DNA of 36,944 nucleotides from Candidatus Melainabacteria bacterium RIFOXYA2_FULL_32_9 (GCA_001784615.1 MFRQ01000138.1:1-36944), one strand, 5' to 3'; counted from the stretch's first letter, positions 19,935 through 28,950 are shown. Notes: generated from the letters alone by a model not told the origin. A program made the numbers and translations.

Positions 19935-22096
19935 TAAACCCTTTTATATATGTAGGTTTTCCTTATACCGTAAGTTTTTTCTCTGTCATTAGGTTCTTCT
20001 ATCACTTTAAAGTTTTTAATCAATTTAAAATTATTGGGAATAGAAGATAAATTGACTAGATTATTTTGTATAACAGGTAATCCAGAAGTAATAACTCTTC
20101 CGGTTTTATCTTTATATAATGTAATAGGCCTTGTTCCATCAAAATTAGTTACCAGACCATTTTCTCTTATATAATAATTAAAATTCACATCTTTATAAGA
20201 CAATATTTCACTATTTTGAATCAAGTCTGATATAACCAAAAAGTCATAATCATCATAATTTTTTCTTTTTGCTAACAAATCATATCTGATTTGATGGATT
20301 TTCCAGGTTGGATTTTCTTCAAAAATAGGATAAATAAGATCATTGTATGAGAAAATCAGACCTATCTTTGAATCATTGGGGGCAACAAGGCTAAGATACT
20401 TAACCGTATTATATAAATGATTGTATTTTTCAGGAAAATAATCCTCGTGAATAAACCTTAATTCGTTCCTGAGAGAAACAAAGTTATACTCGGTTAATAT
20501 TTTGCATACACCAAAAAAAGGCTTGGTTTTATTGAAAGTAGGCACTACTAGAAAATTAAAAATAACAATAAAAGCAATTAAAAGCTTTAAAATAGTTGTT
20601 TTTTTCGTATAACTAAAGGCAAAGACAGCACAACTTATAATTACAGGAGTTAATAAAAACCTGTTATTCCATATGCAAAATCCCATAAAAACAGATATTG
20701 TTAATATAAAGCCAACAGTAATTAATCCGAATAAACTTATATAATATGTTTTATTTGTTGTTGACCTTAATTTTATAAGGCTATACTTGAAAATAAGTGG
20801 TACTAAAAGGAGAAAGCCCAATAATCCAAACTTTGAATAACTTTCGTGAATTAGGGTATTTATTCTGTTTATTTCATCAAAAACCAGACCATCCGTATTT
20901 TGTAATCCAAAAAAGCTAAATAAGAGATCTTTTAAGCCTAAAAATAATGGAGATAATGCTTTAGCAAACCATATTCCTGTAAAATCAATAAATAATAGAA
21001 AATACCTGATTAAATTTCCTAAAAAAGTATTAATAGTGTAAGGTGCACTAAGTCTATCTATATAAGGCTGATTACCAAAGAAATTTCCAAATTCAATAAA
21101 ATTAAGTATATGATTATAAGAACTAAGAACTAAAAAAGCAGGAATAGAGGCAGCTATAAATATAGCTATGGGCCTATAAAAATCTTTTTTATTTTCTCTA
21201 AGTGATATTAAAAGAAAAATTATTCCAAATATTGGTACAAAAAAGAAAGTGGAGTATTTAATCCCTAAATCAATACTAAAAGCGATAGCTGAAAATATAA
21301 GAGCTTTTTTATTATTCTCTTTAACTCCATAGATAAATAGATATAAAGAAACGAACAAAAAGAATGCAACTACTAGATTTGTCTGAGTACTTGAAGATTC
21401 AATTATAGCAGCAGGTAAAGAAGCTGATATAAATACAGTCCAAAGAGTTCTTCTCATTGATATTTTTAAATATCTTAAAAAAACAAAAAGAGTGAATATA
21501 CAACCAAAATAAGCAAAATATTGTAAAAAAGCAGCCAACAAAGACGTTTTAAGAAATATCATCGGCCATAGAATTAAAATCTCTGAATTTATGGAATAAA
21601 TATTTTGTCTGGTATCTGCAGTTTCAAAATGAGCTAAGGTTTGATTTTGAAGCCACACCCCAATTCTTGAAAGGTGATATTGTAAACTATCCGGCGAAGA
21701 AGAAGGTACAAATATAACAAGAAATAAACTAATTAAACTTGAAAAAACAAAAAAGATAGAAAAAGCGAACAAAACCCTATCTTTTTTTATAGACTTAATA
21801 ATATTATTTTTTGCCAACTTAACTTCATTAAAATCAAGATGTGGTTTACCTTTATTATCCCAAAACTTAAATAAAACAAGGAATATAAGAAAATTAATTA
21901 CAATTAGACTATCAGGGTTAACTTTTTTTAAGAGAGATAATAGTTCAATGCTTATTATTACTTGAGATACAAGTATTAAGATAAGATAAATTATAGAATT
22001 TTCAAATTTCTTAGGCTTAATAACAGTAGTTAAAAAGTATGATGAAGATAAAACTAGTAAAAAAGAGATCCCAAAAATAAAAAATCCTGATAACAT
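19931..22096 (-). CDS. Multi-pass membrane glycosyltransferase-like protein (GT39/ArnT-type)
   Basis: A 721-residue integral membrane protein with roughly twelve hydrophobic segments through residue 530, then a soluble C-terminal part of about 190 residues probably facing the periplasm. After the first segments an external loop has SSSPDSLQYHLSRIGVWLQN and later AHFETADTRQNIYS. This acidic-residue loop with an adjacent HLSR resembles GT-C enzymes, which take sugars from polyprenyl phosphate. Other family-like pieces are SASLPAAIIESSSTQTNLV and LGIKYSTFFFVP. The donor and acceptor are unknown. With the heptosyltransferase at 11866 it points to envelope glycan assembly. It could also be a membrane protein of similar fold without transferase activity. 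Confidence 0.7.
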   Translation of the reverse strand: MLSGFFIFGISFLLVLSSSYFLTTVIKPKKFENSIIYLILILVSQVIISIELLSLLKKVNPDSLIVINFLIFLVLFKFWDNKGKPHLDFNEVKLAKNNIIKSIKKDRVLFAFSIFFVFSSLISLFLVIFVPSSSPDSLQYHLSRIGVWLQNQTLAHFETADTRQNIYSINSEILILWPMIFLKTSLLAAFLQYFAYFGCIFTLFVFLRYLKISMRRTLWTVFISASLPAAIIESSSTQTNLVVAFFLFVSLYLFIYGVKENNKKALIFSAIAFSIDLGIKYSTFFFVPIFGIIFLLISLRENKKDFYRPIAIFIAASIPAFLVLSSYNHILNFIEFGNFFGNQPYIDRLSAPYTINTFLGNLIRYFLLFIDFTGIWFAKALSPLFLGLKDLLFSFFGLQNTDGLVFDEINRINTLIHESYSKFGLLGFLLLVPLIFKYSLIKLRSTTNKTYYISLFGLITVGFILTISVFMGFCIWNNRFLLTPVIISCAVFAFSYTKKTTILKLLIAFIVIFNFLVVPTFNKTKPFFGVCKILTEYNFVSLRNELRFIHEDYFPEKYNHLYNTVKYLSLVAPNDSKIGLIFSYNDLIYPIFEENPTWKIHQIRYDLLAKRKNYDDYDFLVISDLIQNSEILSYKDVNFNYYIRENGLVTNFDGTRPITLYKDKTGRVITSGLPVIQNNLVNLSSIPNNFKLIKNFKVIEEPNDREKTYGIRKTYIYKRVY

Positions 22097-22180
22097 ATTC
22101 GACTCTCACAAAATTACTGCTTAATCAAAATATAACTCGAACTTAAACCTAAAACCACTTTTTAAATATAAACCTAATAA

Positions 22181-22396
22181 TTAATGACAGGTTGAACATG
22201 ATCCACCACTACAAGAGCTGCAACTACTTCCTGATGAACATGAATTCCCGCAGCCTTTGAGTGAAAAACCACCCCAAATTCTTCTAATATTAGAAGAATT
22301 ACATTTAGGACAATTAGGAACAGTTGTATCGTTCATAGATTTATTGACAGTAAAATTTTCACTGCAGTCTTTGCAACTATAATCATAACTTGGCAT
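22181..22396 (-). CDS. FmdB-type putative regulatory zinc-ribbon protein
   Basis: A 71-residue protein with the FmdB/CxxC_CXXC_SSSS pattern: MPSYDYSCKDCSENFTVNKS, CPKC near 28-31 and NIRRIWGGFSLKG. Two CxxC pairs form a zinc ribbon. The C-terminal 22 residues are almost only Cys, Ser and Gly and end CSTCH, an unusual tail also seen in some family members. I chose the ATG at 22396, where homologues start. The longer reading from 22462 would translate the end of a dispersed repeat (copy B) into a false hydrophobic leader. GGATG precedes this ATG. Its function is not established. Confidence 0.8.
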   Translation of the reverse strand: MPSYDYSCKDCSENFTVNKSMNDTTVPNCPKCNSSNIRRIWGGFSLKGCGNSCSSGSSCSSCSGGSCSTCH

Positions 22397-22411
22397 ATTT
22401 TCATCCACATC

Positions 22412-22559
22412 TATATTTAATAGTGCTCCAACGATAACTGATAACTTTAAGCTAAGTCCCACTGATTCAGTGGCTTAGCCACATTCTCAAATTAACGATC
22501 ATTCCAATAATACCTCGTTATTTGATTCAAACGTTAACCTAAGTAATGGATATTACCCT
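22412..22559 (-). repeat. Dispersed intergenic repeat family 1, copy B
   Basis: On the minus strand it begins at the stop codon of the RseP-like gene with GGTAATATCCATTAC. It contains GTTAACGTTTGAA (shared with the copy at 25976) and GATCGTTAATTTGAGA (shared with 5342), and ends with GACTTAGCTTAAAGTTATCA and GTTGGAGCACTATTAAAT. It fills the entire gap to the FmdB-type gene. Confidence 0.75.
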
Positions 22560-23931
22560 ATATTTTATCAGTTACAAGAGCCAAAATATCATTAAATATA
22601 ATAAATATCATTAAACCTATAAGGAATAAAAATCCAAATTTTGCGAAAGCTTCCTGTGTTTTTTCGTTAACAGGTCTGCCCCTAAGTTTTTCGATTGCCA
22701 GAAATAATAAATGTCCACCGTCGAGAGCAGGAATTGGTAAAATGTTAACTATAGCAAGATCTATGCTAATTAAAGCTGTTAACAATAAACCATCCCACAA
22801 ACCTCTTTTTTCAATAATATCGCTGCCGACTTTAGTAATTGCAACTATTCCGTGTAAATCATGAAAAGGTATTTGGCCTGTTACGATCATGCCAAGACCA
22901 CTAACCATATAATTAGTATTTCTATATAAGAAATCCCAAGATCCTTTTATGGATGAAATAGGTCCGGTAACAGGAATATTAACCTCTTCAGATCTTAATT
23001 TTATACCAATAACACCTTCTTTGTTTGGATAAGCAGAAGAAAGTTGTACCATTTCACCATTTCTATCAACAACAATGTTAATAGGATGAACAGTATCTCC
23101 AGTAGCTGTTGCTAAATCTGTAAGAGTTGTCTGTCCATCAGATATATAATAATCTTTATCCGAAAGAGAATTTCTTAGTTTTTGCTGGTTTTCGCTCAGT
23201 TTTTGCCCATCAGGCTTATGTTCTGAGATACCTACTAAACCATCTTTAGGTATAGTTAAAGAATCTTCATAGGATGAAGCAGGTAATTTAATACTGGTTC
23301 CTTTTGGAATAACAGTATTTTTATTATTTACTATATCAGGGTTTAAATTCAAAATAGCTTTTGTCTGAGCACTAATTTTGTCATAACTAACATAGTTATC
23401 AAACTTTTTACTTCTTTTTGCAAGTTCAATAAATTTGTAGGGAGAATCAATAACAACCCCATTAGCTGAAACAATTTTGTCTTCAGGTTTAATATTTATG
23501 CTACTTGCAGATAAAGTTTTATCTGTTTGAATCCCATCTACAATAACTTTGTAATCTCCAGAAGGCACTCCTCCAGAAGCTACTCCAACAAAAAGAACAA
23601 TTAAAAAAGCTATTATGATGTTAGCAGTAACACCTGCAATAATTACTAAAAATCTTTCCCAGGGTTTTCTGTTTGAAATTCTGCCAGGATCATCATCTGG
23701 AACATCACTATCAGGATCATCATCAGGAAAAGCAACATAACCACCTAATAAAAAGGCATGAACCACTATTTTTGTTTTTCCCCATGTTGTTTCAAACAAT
23801 GTAGGACCAAAGGGTAAACCAAACCCGAATCTTTCAACGGTTATTCCCAGCATTCTGGCAACACTAAAATGCCCCAATTCATGAACAAGAACCAAAATAC
23901 TTAGTAAAAACAACATTGTAATAATATGCAT
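22558..23931 (-). CDS. rseP: Site-2 metalloprotease, RseP/RasP family (M50)
   Basis: Intramembrane zinc protease that cuts membrane-anchored anti-sigma factors or signal-peptide remnants. The first membrane segment carries HELGH (H17, E18, H21), the second metal motif is LDGGH near the C-terminus (D404) within NILPIPALDGGH, and the intervening GG.V is present (LLGGYVAF). A PDZ-like region (about 125-175, with KIVSANGVVI) precedes an unusually long periplasmic section (about 175-310) holding a LysM-like IPKGTSIKLP stretch. At 457 residues it is close to E. coli RseP (450). AAGGAAT lies before ATG. In many bacteria it sits by dxr/cdsA/bamA; here it is alone. Confidence 0.93.
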   Translation of the reverse strand: MHIITMLFLLSILVLVHELGHFSVARMLGITVERFGFGLPFGPTLFETTWGKTKIVVHAFLLGGYVAFPDDDPDSDVPDDDPGRISNRKPWERFLVIIAGVTANIIIAFLIVLFVGVASGGVPSGDYKVIVDGIQTDKTLSASSINIKPEDKIVSANGVVIDSPYKFIELAKRSKKFDNYVSYDKISAQTKAILNLNPDIVNNKNTVIPKGTSIKLPASSYEDSLTIPKDGLVGISEHKPDGQKLSENQQKLRNSLSDKDYYISDGQTTLTDLATATGDTVHPINIVVDRNGEMVQLSSAYPNKEGVIGIKLRSEEVNIPVTGPISSIKGSWDFLYRNTNYMVSGLGMIVTGQIPFHDLHGIVAITKVGSDIIEKRGLWDGLLLTALISIDLAIVNILPIPALDGGHLLFLAIEKLRGRPVNEKTQEAFAKFGFLFLIGLMIFIIFNDILALVTDKI

Positions 23932-24013
23932 ATTATTAGAATTCCTTAATTATCTCCAATTCCCAAATACTTAATTCATAGATAATGGGCAATCTGTCTT
24001 CCATAATATATTA

Positions 24014-25153
24014 TCACAGATGAGTTAAAATATAATCAAAAAACCAGGTTACAAGCAAAAAACTTCCCAAAATTTGAATTAAACCCATATTCCATATTTT
24101 TTGGAAAATATTTGGAGGATTGGGATTTAAATCTTCTTTATGCTTTTTAAGTAATTCTTCTCCAACTTTTATTCCATTTTGAATTTGTTTATCAGTAGCT
24201 TTTACAGTTGTAAAATACTGTTGAAGCCATATACCAGCTTTTCTCCAGTTAGAAAAAACAAATAAAAATCCTACTATTAAGAATAAAAACTGAGCAAAAA
24301 ATCCGAATTGCGCAAATTGCATTGATAATAATAAAACAAATTGTATTCCTAAGAGTAGAACCAAAAGATTAGTTCCACACCTTTTATGAGGTCTTGGCTG
24401 CATTCTTACTGTTTCAGGTGTAAGAGGAAGTCCTTTTTCAATAGCGTGAATAGTTTGATGCTCTGCGGCATGGTATTGAGCAAAAGGAGTAAATCTCAAA
24501 GTAAGAATAAATAGTATTAATTGAATAATTACTGCAATGATGTAATTTACGCTAATAAAACTGAAAATAAACCCTGTAAATATCTGAATAATTATAATAA
24601 TAAAGGCAAAAGATACACCAGTTAAAACAAATCCTAATTGTCCCGGCCCTGCTAGATGATGACCGTCTGTCATACTAACTCCTAAAGGAGTTGCCAGACC
24701 CCCTATGGATAAAGGTTTTACCATTCTTGTAAGATAAGAAATAAGAGCTGATCTTGTTATAGATCTTCCTGTATATTTTCCTTCATTATCAACAATGGGT
24801 ATAACTCTTGTATGCATTTCATGAACACTGGATAAAAGATTTTTTATATTTGTATGTTCAGGCTCTGTCCAAACATCTTCTGTCATTATGTCTGCTACAG
24901 TTATCTTGTGTTGATAACTTTCTTTATCAAAACTCCATTCAGGAAGAACTTTAGCAAGATCATACTCAGAAACTATTCCAACAACATTACCTGCTACATC
25001 AATAACGGGTAATGTATCAGTTTCAGCTTGTTTAAAAGCAAAAGTAAGTCTAAAAGCATCTAAATATTTTGATACTGAAGGAACTTCTGTTGAGATCTTA
25101 TCTATTGTGGGAAGTTCCGGAATATTTCTATTATTTTTATCAGACCATACCAT
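24014..25153 (-). CDS. CBS-pair domain fused to DUF1385 membrane domain
   Basis: A 379-residue protein when started at ATG 25153; the longer frame from the TTG at 25228 adds a hydrophobic leader not needed for either domain. Two CBS repeats (about 20-145) are marked by TLPVIDVAGNVVGIVSEYDL and RVIPIVDNEGKYTGRSITRS; CBS pairs usually bind adenine nucleotides. From about 148 the DUF1385 family begins (SIGGLATPLGVSMTDGHHLA), with three to four membrane segments and the family hallmarks YHAAEHQTIHAIE (about 227) and PRPHKRCGTN (about 253). DUF1385 proteins are uncharacterised; the conserved His, Glu and Cys suggest a metal site. The fusion hints that a nucleotide signal controls the membrane part. 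Confidence 0.8.
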   Translation of the reverse strand: MVWSDKNNRNIPELPTIDKISTEVPSVSKYLDAFRLTFAFKQAETDTLPVIDVAGNVVGIVSEYDLAKVLPEWSFDKESYQHKITVADIMTEDVWTEPEHTNIKNLLSSVHEMHTRVIPIVDNEGKYTGRSITRSALISYLTRMVKPLSIGGLATPLGVSMTDGHHLAGPGQLGFVLTGVSFAFIIIIIQIFTGFIFSFISVNYIIAVIIQLILFILTLRFTPFAQYHAAEHQTIHAIEKGLPLTPETVRMQPRPHKRCGTNLLVLLLGIQFVLLLSMQFAQFGFFAQFLFLIVGFLFVFSNWRKAGIWLQQYFTTVKATDKQIQNGIKVGEELLKKHKEDLNPNPPNIFQKIWNMGLIQILGSFLLVTWFFDYILTHL

Positions 25154-25266
25154 AATTATCAATAATCCAAAATGCCGTTGCAAACCAAAAAACGTGAATA
25201 CCAGGAAAGATATTTTCTTGCGAAGCAATTTTAGAGTATAAAACGTTAAAAAGTATATTTTCTAGA

Positions 25267-25291
25267 AATTTTACGTTGTTATCGTAAAATT
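25267..25291. promoter_or_regulatory. 9-bp inverted repeat in a divergent promoter region
   Basis: AATTTTACG and CGTAAAATT with a 7-base spacer lie between the divergent starts of the CBS-DUF1385 gene and comF. The position suits an operator. The pairing is exact but AT-rich. Confidence 0.4.
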
Positions 25292-25324
25292 AAAAAGTAT
25301 CACAAGAATTTAATTATTTTAGCA

Positions 25325-25972
25325 ATGATCAATATAATAAAACAATTACTAGACTGGATATATCGCAGAAATTGCTATTTTTGTCGCAAACCCTGCCCCA
25401 CAGGAATAATGTGCCAAAATTGTTATGAAAAAATAGAGTTAAATTTTCCTGAGCCGATAAAATTAATCAATGAAATGTCAGTTTATTCTGCAAGTTTATA
25501 TACTGATAATCTAAAAAAATTGATAAGAGGTCTCAAATATCATAAACAAAAGGAATTAGCCAAATATATGGCTGAAATCCTCTATGATTTTTGGCAAAAA
25601 ACAGATTTATCAAACGAAAGTTTTGAAATAGTACCCATGCCTCTTTATAAAAAGAGAGAAAAAGAGAGAGGATATAATCATATTTTACTGGTAGCAGAAG
25701 AATTCTCAAAATTAACAGGATATTCAGTAAATAAAGATATTGCAAAAAGAATAAAAGACACAAAACCTCAATACAGATTAAAAAAAGTAGAAAGGTTAGA
25801 AAACCTGAAAGATGCATTCCAAGTTAAAAAAGAAGCTTATAACAACACTAAATTATTATTAATAGATGATATTTGTACTACAGGAATTACCCTTGAAGAA
25901 TTAATGAAAACTTTTAAGAAAAATAACATTAACGATTTATATGCTATAGTAGGAGCAAATCCCGGTAATTAA
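25325..25972 (+). CDS. comF: ComF family phosphoribosyltransferase-like protein
   Basis: Related to ComFC/GntX, needed for natural transformation in several bacteria. The N-terminal zinc ribbon has CYFC (C17, C20) and CQNC (C30, C33). The type I phosphoribosyltransferase domain has VPMPLYKKREKERGYNH, typical of ComF, and the PRPP loop LLLIDDICTTGIT (D181, D182). At 215 residues it is the normal length. ComM/YifB at 29228 is another competence-linked protein in the window. The start ATG has no clear Shine-Dalgarno. Confidence 0.92.
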   Translation: MINIIKQLLDWIYRRNCYFCRKPCPTGIMCQNCYEKIELNFPEPIKLINEMSVYSASLYTDNLKKLIRGLKYHKQKELAKYMAEILYDFWQKTDLSNESFEIVPMPLYKKREKERGYNHILLVAEEFSKLTGYSVNKDIAKRIKDTKPQYRLKKVERLENLKDAFQVKKEAYNNTKLLLIDDICTTGITLEELMKTFKKNNINDLYAIVGANPGN

Positions 25973-25975
25973 GAA

Positions 25976-26080
25976 GTTTGGTAATATCCATTACCTAACC
26001 CAGGTTAACGTTTGAAGCCTCTGAAATAATAGGACTTAGTTTAAAGTTATCAGTTATCATTGAAGCACTATTAGAAATTT
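25976..26080 (+). repeat. Dispersed intergenic repeat family 1, copy A
   Basis: It starts 4 bases after the comF stop with GGTAATATCCATTACC and continues GGTTAACGTTTGAA. It ends GGACTTAGTTTAAAGTTATC and ATTGAAGCACTATTAGAAAT. It is the shortest and clearest copy, in the same direction as the flanking genes. Confidence 0.75.
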
Positions 26081-26174
26081 TAGAGTTAAAGTTTCTTAAA
26101 AAACACATTATAACTATCAAAAAAATTTTTTACATGTTTTTTACAGTATAAGCAAGTATTTAGGAGAGTGTTAT

Positions 26175-26630
26175 ATGAATATTCAATCGAATTATAACCT
26201 TGGTTATACTGTGAAAAAACCAGAAAAAAGAGAAATATCTTTTAAGGCAACCTTACCGGAAATTAAAGAAGCAGTTAATAAAGCTGTTGAAGAAAAGAAA
26301 ATGTGTCCCGGAAAAGCAAGTTTCTTTAATAAATTAGTTGATTTTTTTGAAAAAACACAAGAACAAATGAAGAAAAATCCTAATATTCAAGAGAAGTTTG
26401 ATTTTGAATTAGGACAAAAAAATGAATTTTCAGAAGAAGTAAGAAAAATAAAAATTGATAATACGACCCTTGAAGATATCGATAACAATTTTAATGGGAC
26501 CTCTTTTAGTTGTGGATCTGATGAAGGTTGTACTTGTGGAAAAGGACAAAGTTTAGGACAATTTATTAAAACATATTTTGAAGAAACCCTTAATTTAAAT
26601 AAAGCAGATACTATAGAAATAAATAAATAG
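26175..26630 (+). CDS. Unknown Cys-containing protein upstream of tsaD
   Basis: A 151-residue soluble protein I do not recognise. AGGAGAG lies 8 bases before ATG. After a Tyr/Asn-rich head ending in ISFKA, helices follow (LPEIKEAVNKAVEEKK, FFNKLVDFFEKTQEQMKK). A compact Cys/Gly segment, SCGSDEGCTCGKG (about 113-125), could bind a metal, with C43 as a possible partner. The C-terminal part is again helical. Its stop codon overlaps the start of tsaD (TAGTG), so the two are translated together. Its role is unknown; coupling to tsaD is the only functional hint. Confidence 0.75.
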   Translation: MNIQSNYNLGYTVKKPEKREISFKATLPEIKEAVNKAVEEKKMCPGKASFFNKLVDFFEKTQEQMKKNPNIQEKFDFELGQKNEFSEEVRKIKIDNTTLEDIDNNFNGTSFSCGSDEGCTCGKGQSLGQFIKTYFEETLNLNKADTIEINK

Positions 26631-27691
26631 TGAAAAAACAAGTAAAAAAACCTATAAGCAAAAATATAATTGAAATAGGTCCTGGCCTAAAGGAAGATCA
26701 GATAATCCTTGCAACAGAAACAAGTTGTGATGAAACTTCTGCCGCAGTTGTTTTAAATGGAAGAACAGTTTTATCAAACGTAGTAGCTTCTCAAATTGAA
26801 ACTCATAGAAAATATGGAGGTGTTGTTCCTGAAGTTGCAGCAAGGGAACATCTTGAAACAATAAATATTGTTATAGAAGAAGCTATTGAAAAAGCTAATA
26901 TAAAGATAGAAGAAGTAAGAGCATTTTCAGCAACAGTTGGCCCAGGTTTGGTTGGAGCTCTTTTAGTAGGATTAAATGCTGCTAAAACCTTAAGTCTTAT
27001 ATATGATAAGCCTTTTATAGGAATAAATCACCTCAATGCCCACGTTTGTGCAAATTATCTTGAAAGTGACTTTGAACCACCTTTTATTTGTCTACTAATT
27101 AGTGGTGGACATACACAACTTATCAGAGTAAATTCTTATTCCAATCAGGAATTACTTGGAGAAACTCTTGATGACGCTGTAGGTGAAGCTTATGATAAAG
27201 TTGCAAGACTTCTAGGTTTACCTTATCCTGGTGGTCCTATGCTTGATAAATTGGCAAAAGAAGGAGATAAAAACAGGTTTAAATTTACTGAAGCCAAGGT
27301 TAATAAATATGATTTTAGTTTTAGTGGACTTAAAACCGCAGTATTAAGATTAATTCAAAGTTTTAAAGACCAGGAAATTCCAAAAGCCGATATTGCAGCA
27401 AGTTTTCAAGAAACAGTCAGTTCAATTTTGCTGAAAAAAACTCTTCAAGCAGCAAAAGACAGTAATATAAATCAAATAGCTCTTGCAGGTGGGGTTGCAG
27501 CCAATTCTGAAATCAGAAGAAAATTATTTAAACAGGAACAGGAAGGTTTCAGAGTTAATGCACCGGCTATGAAATTCTGTACAGACAATGCTGCTATGGT
27601 TGCCAGCACTGCTTATTTCTTATCAAATATTATGGAAGAATTAGATATAGAAGTGTTTTCGAGAGTTAAACAATTTAATAAACATAATTAA
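26630..27691 (+). CDS. tsaD: tRNA N6-threonylcarbamoyladenosine transferase TsaD
   Basis: Transfers threonylcarbamoyl from its adenylate to A37 of ANN-decoding tRNAs, with TsaB and TsaE. The sequence shows ILATETSCDETSAAVV, KYGGVVPEVAAREH, TVGPGLVGALLVG, the metal-binding HLNAH (H134, H138), LISGGHTQL, TLDDAVGEAYDK, YPGGP, DFSFSGLKTAV, AGGVAANSEIR and FCTDNAAM with the last metal-binding Asp. The start is GTG overlapping the upstream stop. It gives a 25-residue leader (MKKQVKKPISKN...) before the point where most homologues begin, but no other start codon is closer. At 353 residues the size is ordinary. Confidence 0.96.
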   Translation: MKKQVKKPISKNIIEIGPGLKEDQIILATETSCDETSAAVVLNGRTVLSNVVASQIETHRKYGGVVPEVAAREHLETINIVIEEAIEKANIKIEEVRAFSATVGPGLVGALLVGLNAAKTLSLIYDKPFIGINHLNAHVCANYLESDFEPPFICLLISGGHTQLIRVNSYSNQELLGETLDDAVGEAYDKVARLLGLPYPGGPMLDKLAKEGDKNRFKFTEAKVNKYDFSFSGLKTAVLRLIQSFKDQEIPKADIAASFQETVSSILLKKTLQAAKDSNINQIALAGGVAANSEIRRKLFKQEQEGFRVNAPAMKFCTDNAAMVASTAYFLSNIMEELDIEVFSRVKQFNKHN

Positions 27692-27720
27692 CTTGAAAAA
27701 TATATTAATCTTCAACAAAT

Positions 27721-27749
27721 TTGCCTGAAGAAACTAATATCTCTATAAT
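27721..27749 (+). promoter_or_regulatory. Promoter of the HEPN-like gene
   Basis: TTGCCT (27721-27726), 17-bp spacer, TATAAT (27744-27749), 35 bases before the ATG at 27785. It separates this gene from tsaD. Confidence 0.65.
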
Positions 27750-27784
27750 ATAAAAAAGAGTGAAGATTTCTTTAAGGTTGGATA

Positions 27785-28885
27785 ATGAACAAATATTCCA
27801 TTAATTATAGGTTTTTATTTAAAGATCTTGAATTCCCTTTTACTTCAAAGTTATTATTTGAGGAAAAAGAGCCGATTGTCTATACAGAATATACTTATAA
27901 CAACCTTGAAGTAAAATATATTATTCACTTTCCTAAAATAAATATAATGAAACTCGATGGAAATTTTGATGATAGAAGAGAATATATTGATAAATTAAAA
28001 GAGGAATATGAAAAAACAGGAGAAAATATTTATCTCGAATATAATTATGATTTTATTCAGGAAATATCCGTAATAATCAATACAAAAGAAGAAATAGAGC
28101 TTGAATTTAATGATAGATTCAAGAAAAACATAAGTGATAATGTTGCAAATCACTTAAATACATATCTTTCTATGCTAAAACAAGAACTTTTTCTATGGGA
28201 ATGGCAACTCCCCAAGTTTGAAGGTTCAGATACCGGCGGAATTACTACAAAAAATAAGCTCTTTGAATACCTTGATTCTGTTAGTTATTACAAAAATAGT
28301 GAATTAATCTTTGAACCATTCGGCTTTAATATAAAATTTTCTAATAATGCAGAGCGTTTTAGTAATTTAGATGAATCTCTGGAAAAAATTCGCAAACAAT
28401 TTCAATCAGGCGAACATGAAATATTAAAAGAAAAAGAAGTAATTGGTTTAGCTTTTTATGAAATGGAAAGTGGAAACTTTGATGTTGCTATACTTCTTGC
28501 TGCGATGGCTATAGAAATTCCTGTTAAAAATCTTGTTAATAAGTATTTTGACAGGAATAAAGTTGCAAGAATTATTGATGATATGAGAAAAAATCCAAAA
28601 ACAAGAGAAAAACCAACAGTAATTAAATATTTAACCGTATTAATAAATAAATATCCATTTATTTATGGATTAAAGATTGATCTTGATAAGATTGAAACCC
28701 TTTTCAAAACAAGGAATAAAGTAGTTCATGAAGGTGAACCATACTATTGCTCAAGAGATGGACAAACTAAAATACAAGTAAGTTATAAAGAAGCAAATAA
28801 TTTTATGAAATTAGCAAAAGATTTTATCGAGATTAAAATCCCAGAAATTAAAGAAAAAATTGAAAATAAAAAAGCATTTAATTAA
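27785..28885 (+). CDS. Unknown protein with a HEPN-like C-terminal domain
   Basis: A 366-residue soluble protein with its own promoter and AAGG before ATG. Residues 1-180 are rich in aromatic and charged residues and look like beta strands (YTEYTYNNLEVKYIIHFP, IYLEYNYDF). After a helical link, residues 215-355 form an all-helical domain: GLAFYEMESGNFDVAILLAA, AIEIPVKNLVNKYF, then ETLFKTRNKVVHEGE. R310 and H315 give an Rx4H motif in a helix after a long hairpin, the layout of HEPN ribonucleases. A beta-rich sensor plus C-terminal HEPN resembles abortive-infection proteins of the ApeA kind, but I cannot show homology and HEPN domains also occur without RNase activity. Confidence 0.6.
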   Translation: MNKYSINYRFLFKDLEFPFTSKLLFEEKEPIVYTEYTYNNLEVKYIIHFPKINIMKLDGNFDDRREYIDKLKEEYEKTGENIYLEYNYDFIQEISVIINTKEEIELEFNDRFKKNISDNVANHLNTYLSMLKQELFLWEWQLPKFEGSDTGGITTKNKLFEYLDSVSYYKNSELIFEPFGFNIKFSNNAERFSNLDESLEKIRKQFQSGEHEILKEKEVIGLAFYEMESGNFDVAILLAAMAIEIPVKNLVNKYFDRNKVARIIDDMRKNPKTREKPTVIKYLTVLINKYPFIYGLKIDLDKIETLFKTRNKVVHEGEPYYCSRDGQTKIQVSYKEANNFMKLAKDFIEIKIPEIKEKIENKKAFN

Positions 28886-28950
28886 AGATTTTATATAGAT
28901 TAATAACTCAAGTTACTACTTAAATAATCTTGGATATCATTGCAAGGTAC

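Noticed and set aside
22397-22462. Longer start of the FmdB-type protein with a hydrophobic leader
   Set aside because: These 22 codons are the end of dispersed repeat copy B; the same sequence occurs non-coding at 26031-26080. Homologues start at MPSYDY.
25154-25228. N-terminal extension of the CBS-DUF1385 protein
   Set aside because: It needs a TTG start, has no ribosome site and adds residues outside both domains.
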